A stretch of 51,609 nucleotides of DNA, from positions 1 through 51,609 of the forward strand of contig JAAYDW010000030.1 in NCBI GenBank assembly GCA_012729055.1, given 5' to 3'. A program made the translations under genes and the position numbers. The notes beneath the pieces are model-generated. The model was not told the origin of the DNA and ran no database searches. It saw only the letters and a program-made list of their open reading frames with translations. How positions within the stretch are numbered: position 1 is the stretch's first letter; every line of letters begins with the position of its first letter. This stretch comes from Deltaproteobacteria bacterium. GTDB taxonomy: Bacteria > Desulfobacterota > Syntrophia > Syntrophales > Smithellaceae. Shown piece by piece: positions 51,586 through 51,609 of the stretch.

Positions 51586-51609
51586 CATGAGGAAAGATAA
51601 CGTAACAGC
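51586..51609 (+). CDS. Start of a gene cut by the window edge, perhaps a second transposase
   Basis: ATG at 51586 with AAAGGA about 9 nt upstream, reading MRKDNVTA before the window ends. GGTGGTGTATCC (51521-51532) and GGATACACACACC (51573-51585) form an imperfect inverted repeat in front of it. The abrupt end of the IS256 transposase at about 51496 suggests that an insertion element begins here and that this is its transposase, but eight codons cannot prove it. Confidence 0.35.

Overview
The window looks like chromosomal DNA of an anaerobic deltaproteobacterium (Desulfobacterota, perhaps Syntrophales-like). This is an inference from gene content and style: a GC-rich backbone, a rho-rpmE-prfA run, PqiABC, an NtrC-type two-component pair, a bacterial deoxyhypusine-synthase-like enzyme, ectABC, and acyl-CoA ligase/dehydratase genes. 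No rRNA gene, complete tRNA gene or CRISPR array was seen.

Left part (1-6850): the 5' end of a YihG-like acyltransferase, a GIY-YIG protein, an HflC/prohibitin protein, the ectoine operon ectABC (minus strand), a CPBP protease coupled to a UbiA/MenA-type prenyltransferase, a repeat-rich gap, and an LpxL-like acyltransferase.

The most unusual region is 6858-17211. Three tandem cassettes each pair a small protein with an XRE-like HTH and a BtrH-like putative acyltransferase. They are followed, mostly with overlapping or abutting genes, by an ABC exporter (ATPase and permease), an acyl carrier protein, an intact ketosynthase, a ketosynthase-like protein without the catalytic Cys, and a B12-binding-type radical SAM enzyme. 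Units 1 and 3 share a promoter-like motif. I read this as an uncharacterised acyl-ACP-dependent biosynthesis and export locus whose product is unknown.

Middle part (17243-36423): a secreted protein of unknown function, a nicotinamidase-like hydrolase lacking the usual Lys, pqiABC behind a near-consensus promoter, prfA-rpmE-rho (minus strand), a DEAD-box helicase with a patatin lipoprotein, a multi-PAS histidine kinase with a degenerate receiver domain plus a stand-alone receiver, an NtrC-family regulator with its kinase, and a deoxyhypusine-synthase-like gene ending in strong hairpins.

Right part (36424-51609): accessory DNA. A type IV AbiEi/AbiEii toxin-antitoxin pair, with its own promoter/operator palindrome, sits beside a broken DUF35 gene; a FAS1-like dehydratase and an acyl-CoA ligase follow. 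At 40991-41015 lies a 25-nt 3' end of a tRNA-Ala or tmRNA gene, minus strand, with its terminator but without the gene body. This is the expected scar of an integrated island extending rightwards past the window. The island carries a DUF433/PIN-like pair and a four-gene coupled operon hsdM-hsdS-(DUF262/DUF1524 nuclease)-hsdR, then an IS256-type transposase remnant interrupted by what seems to be another element.
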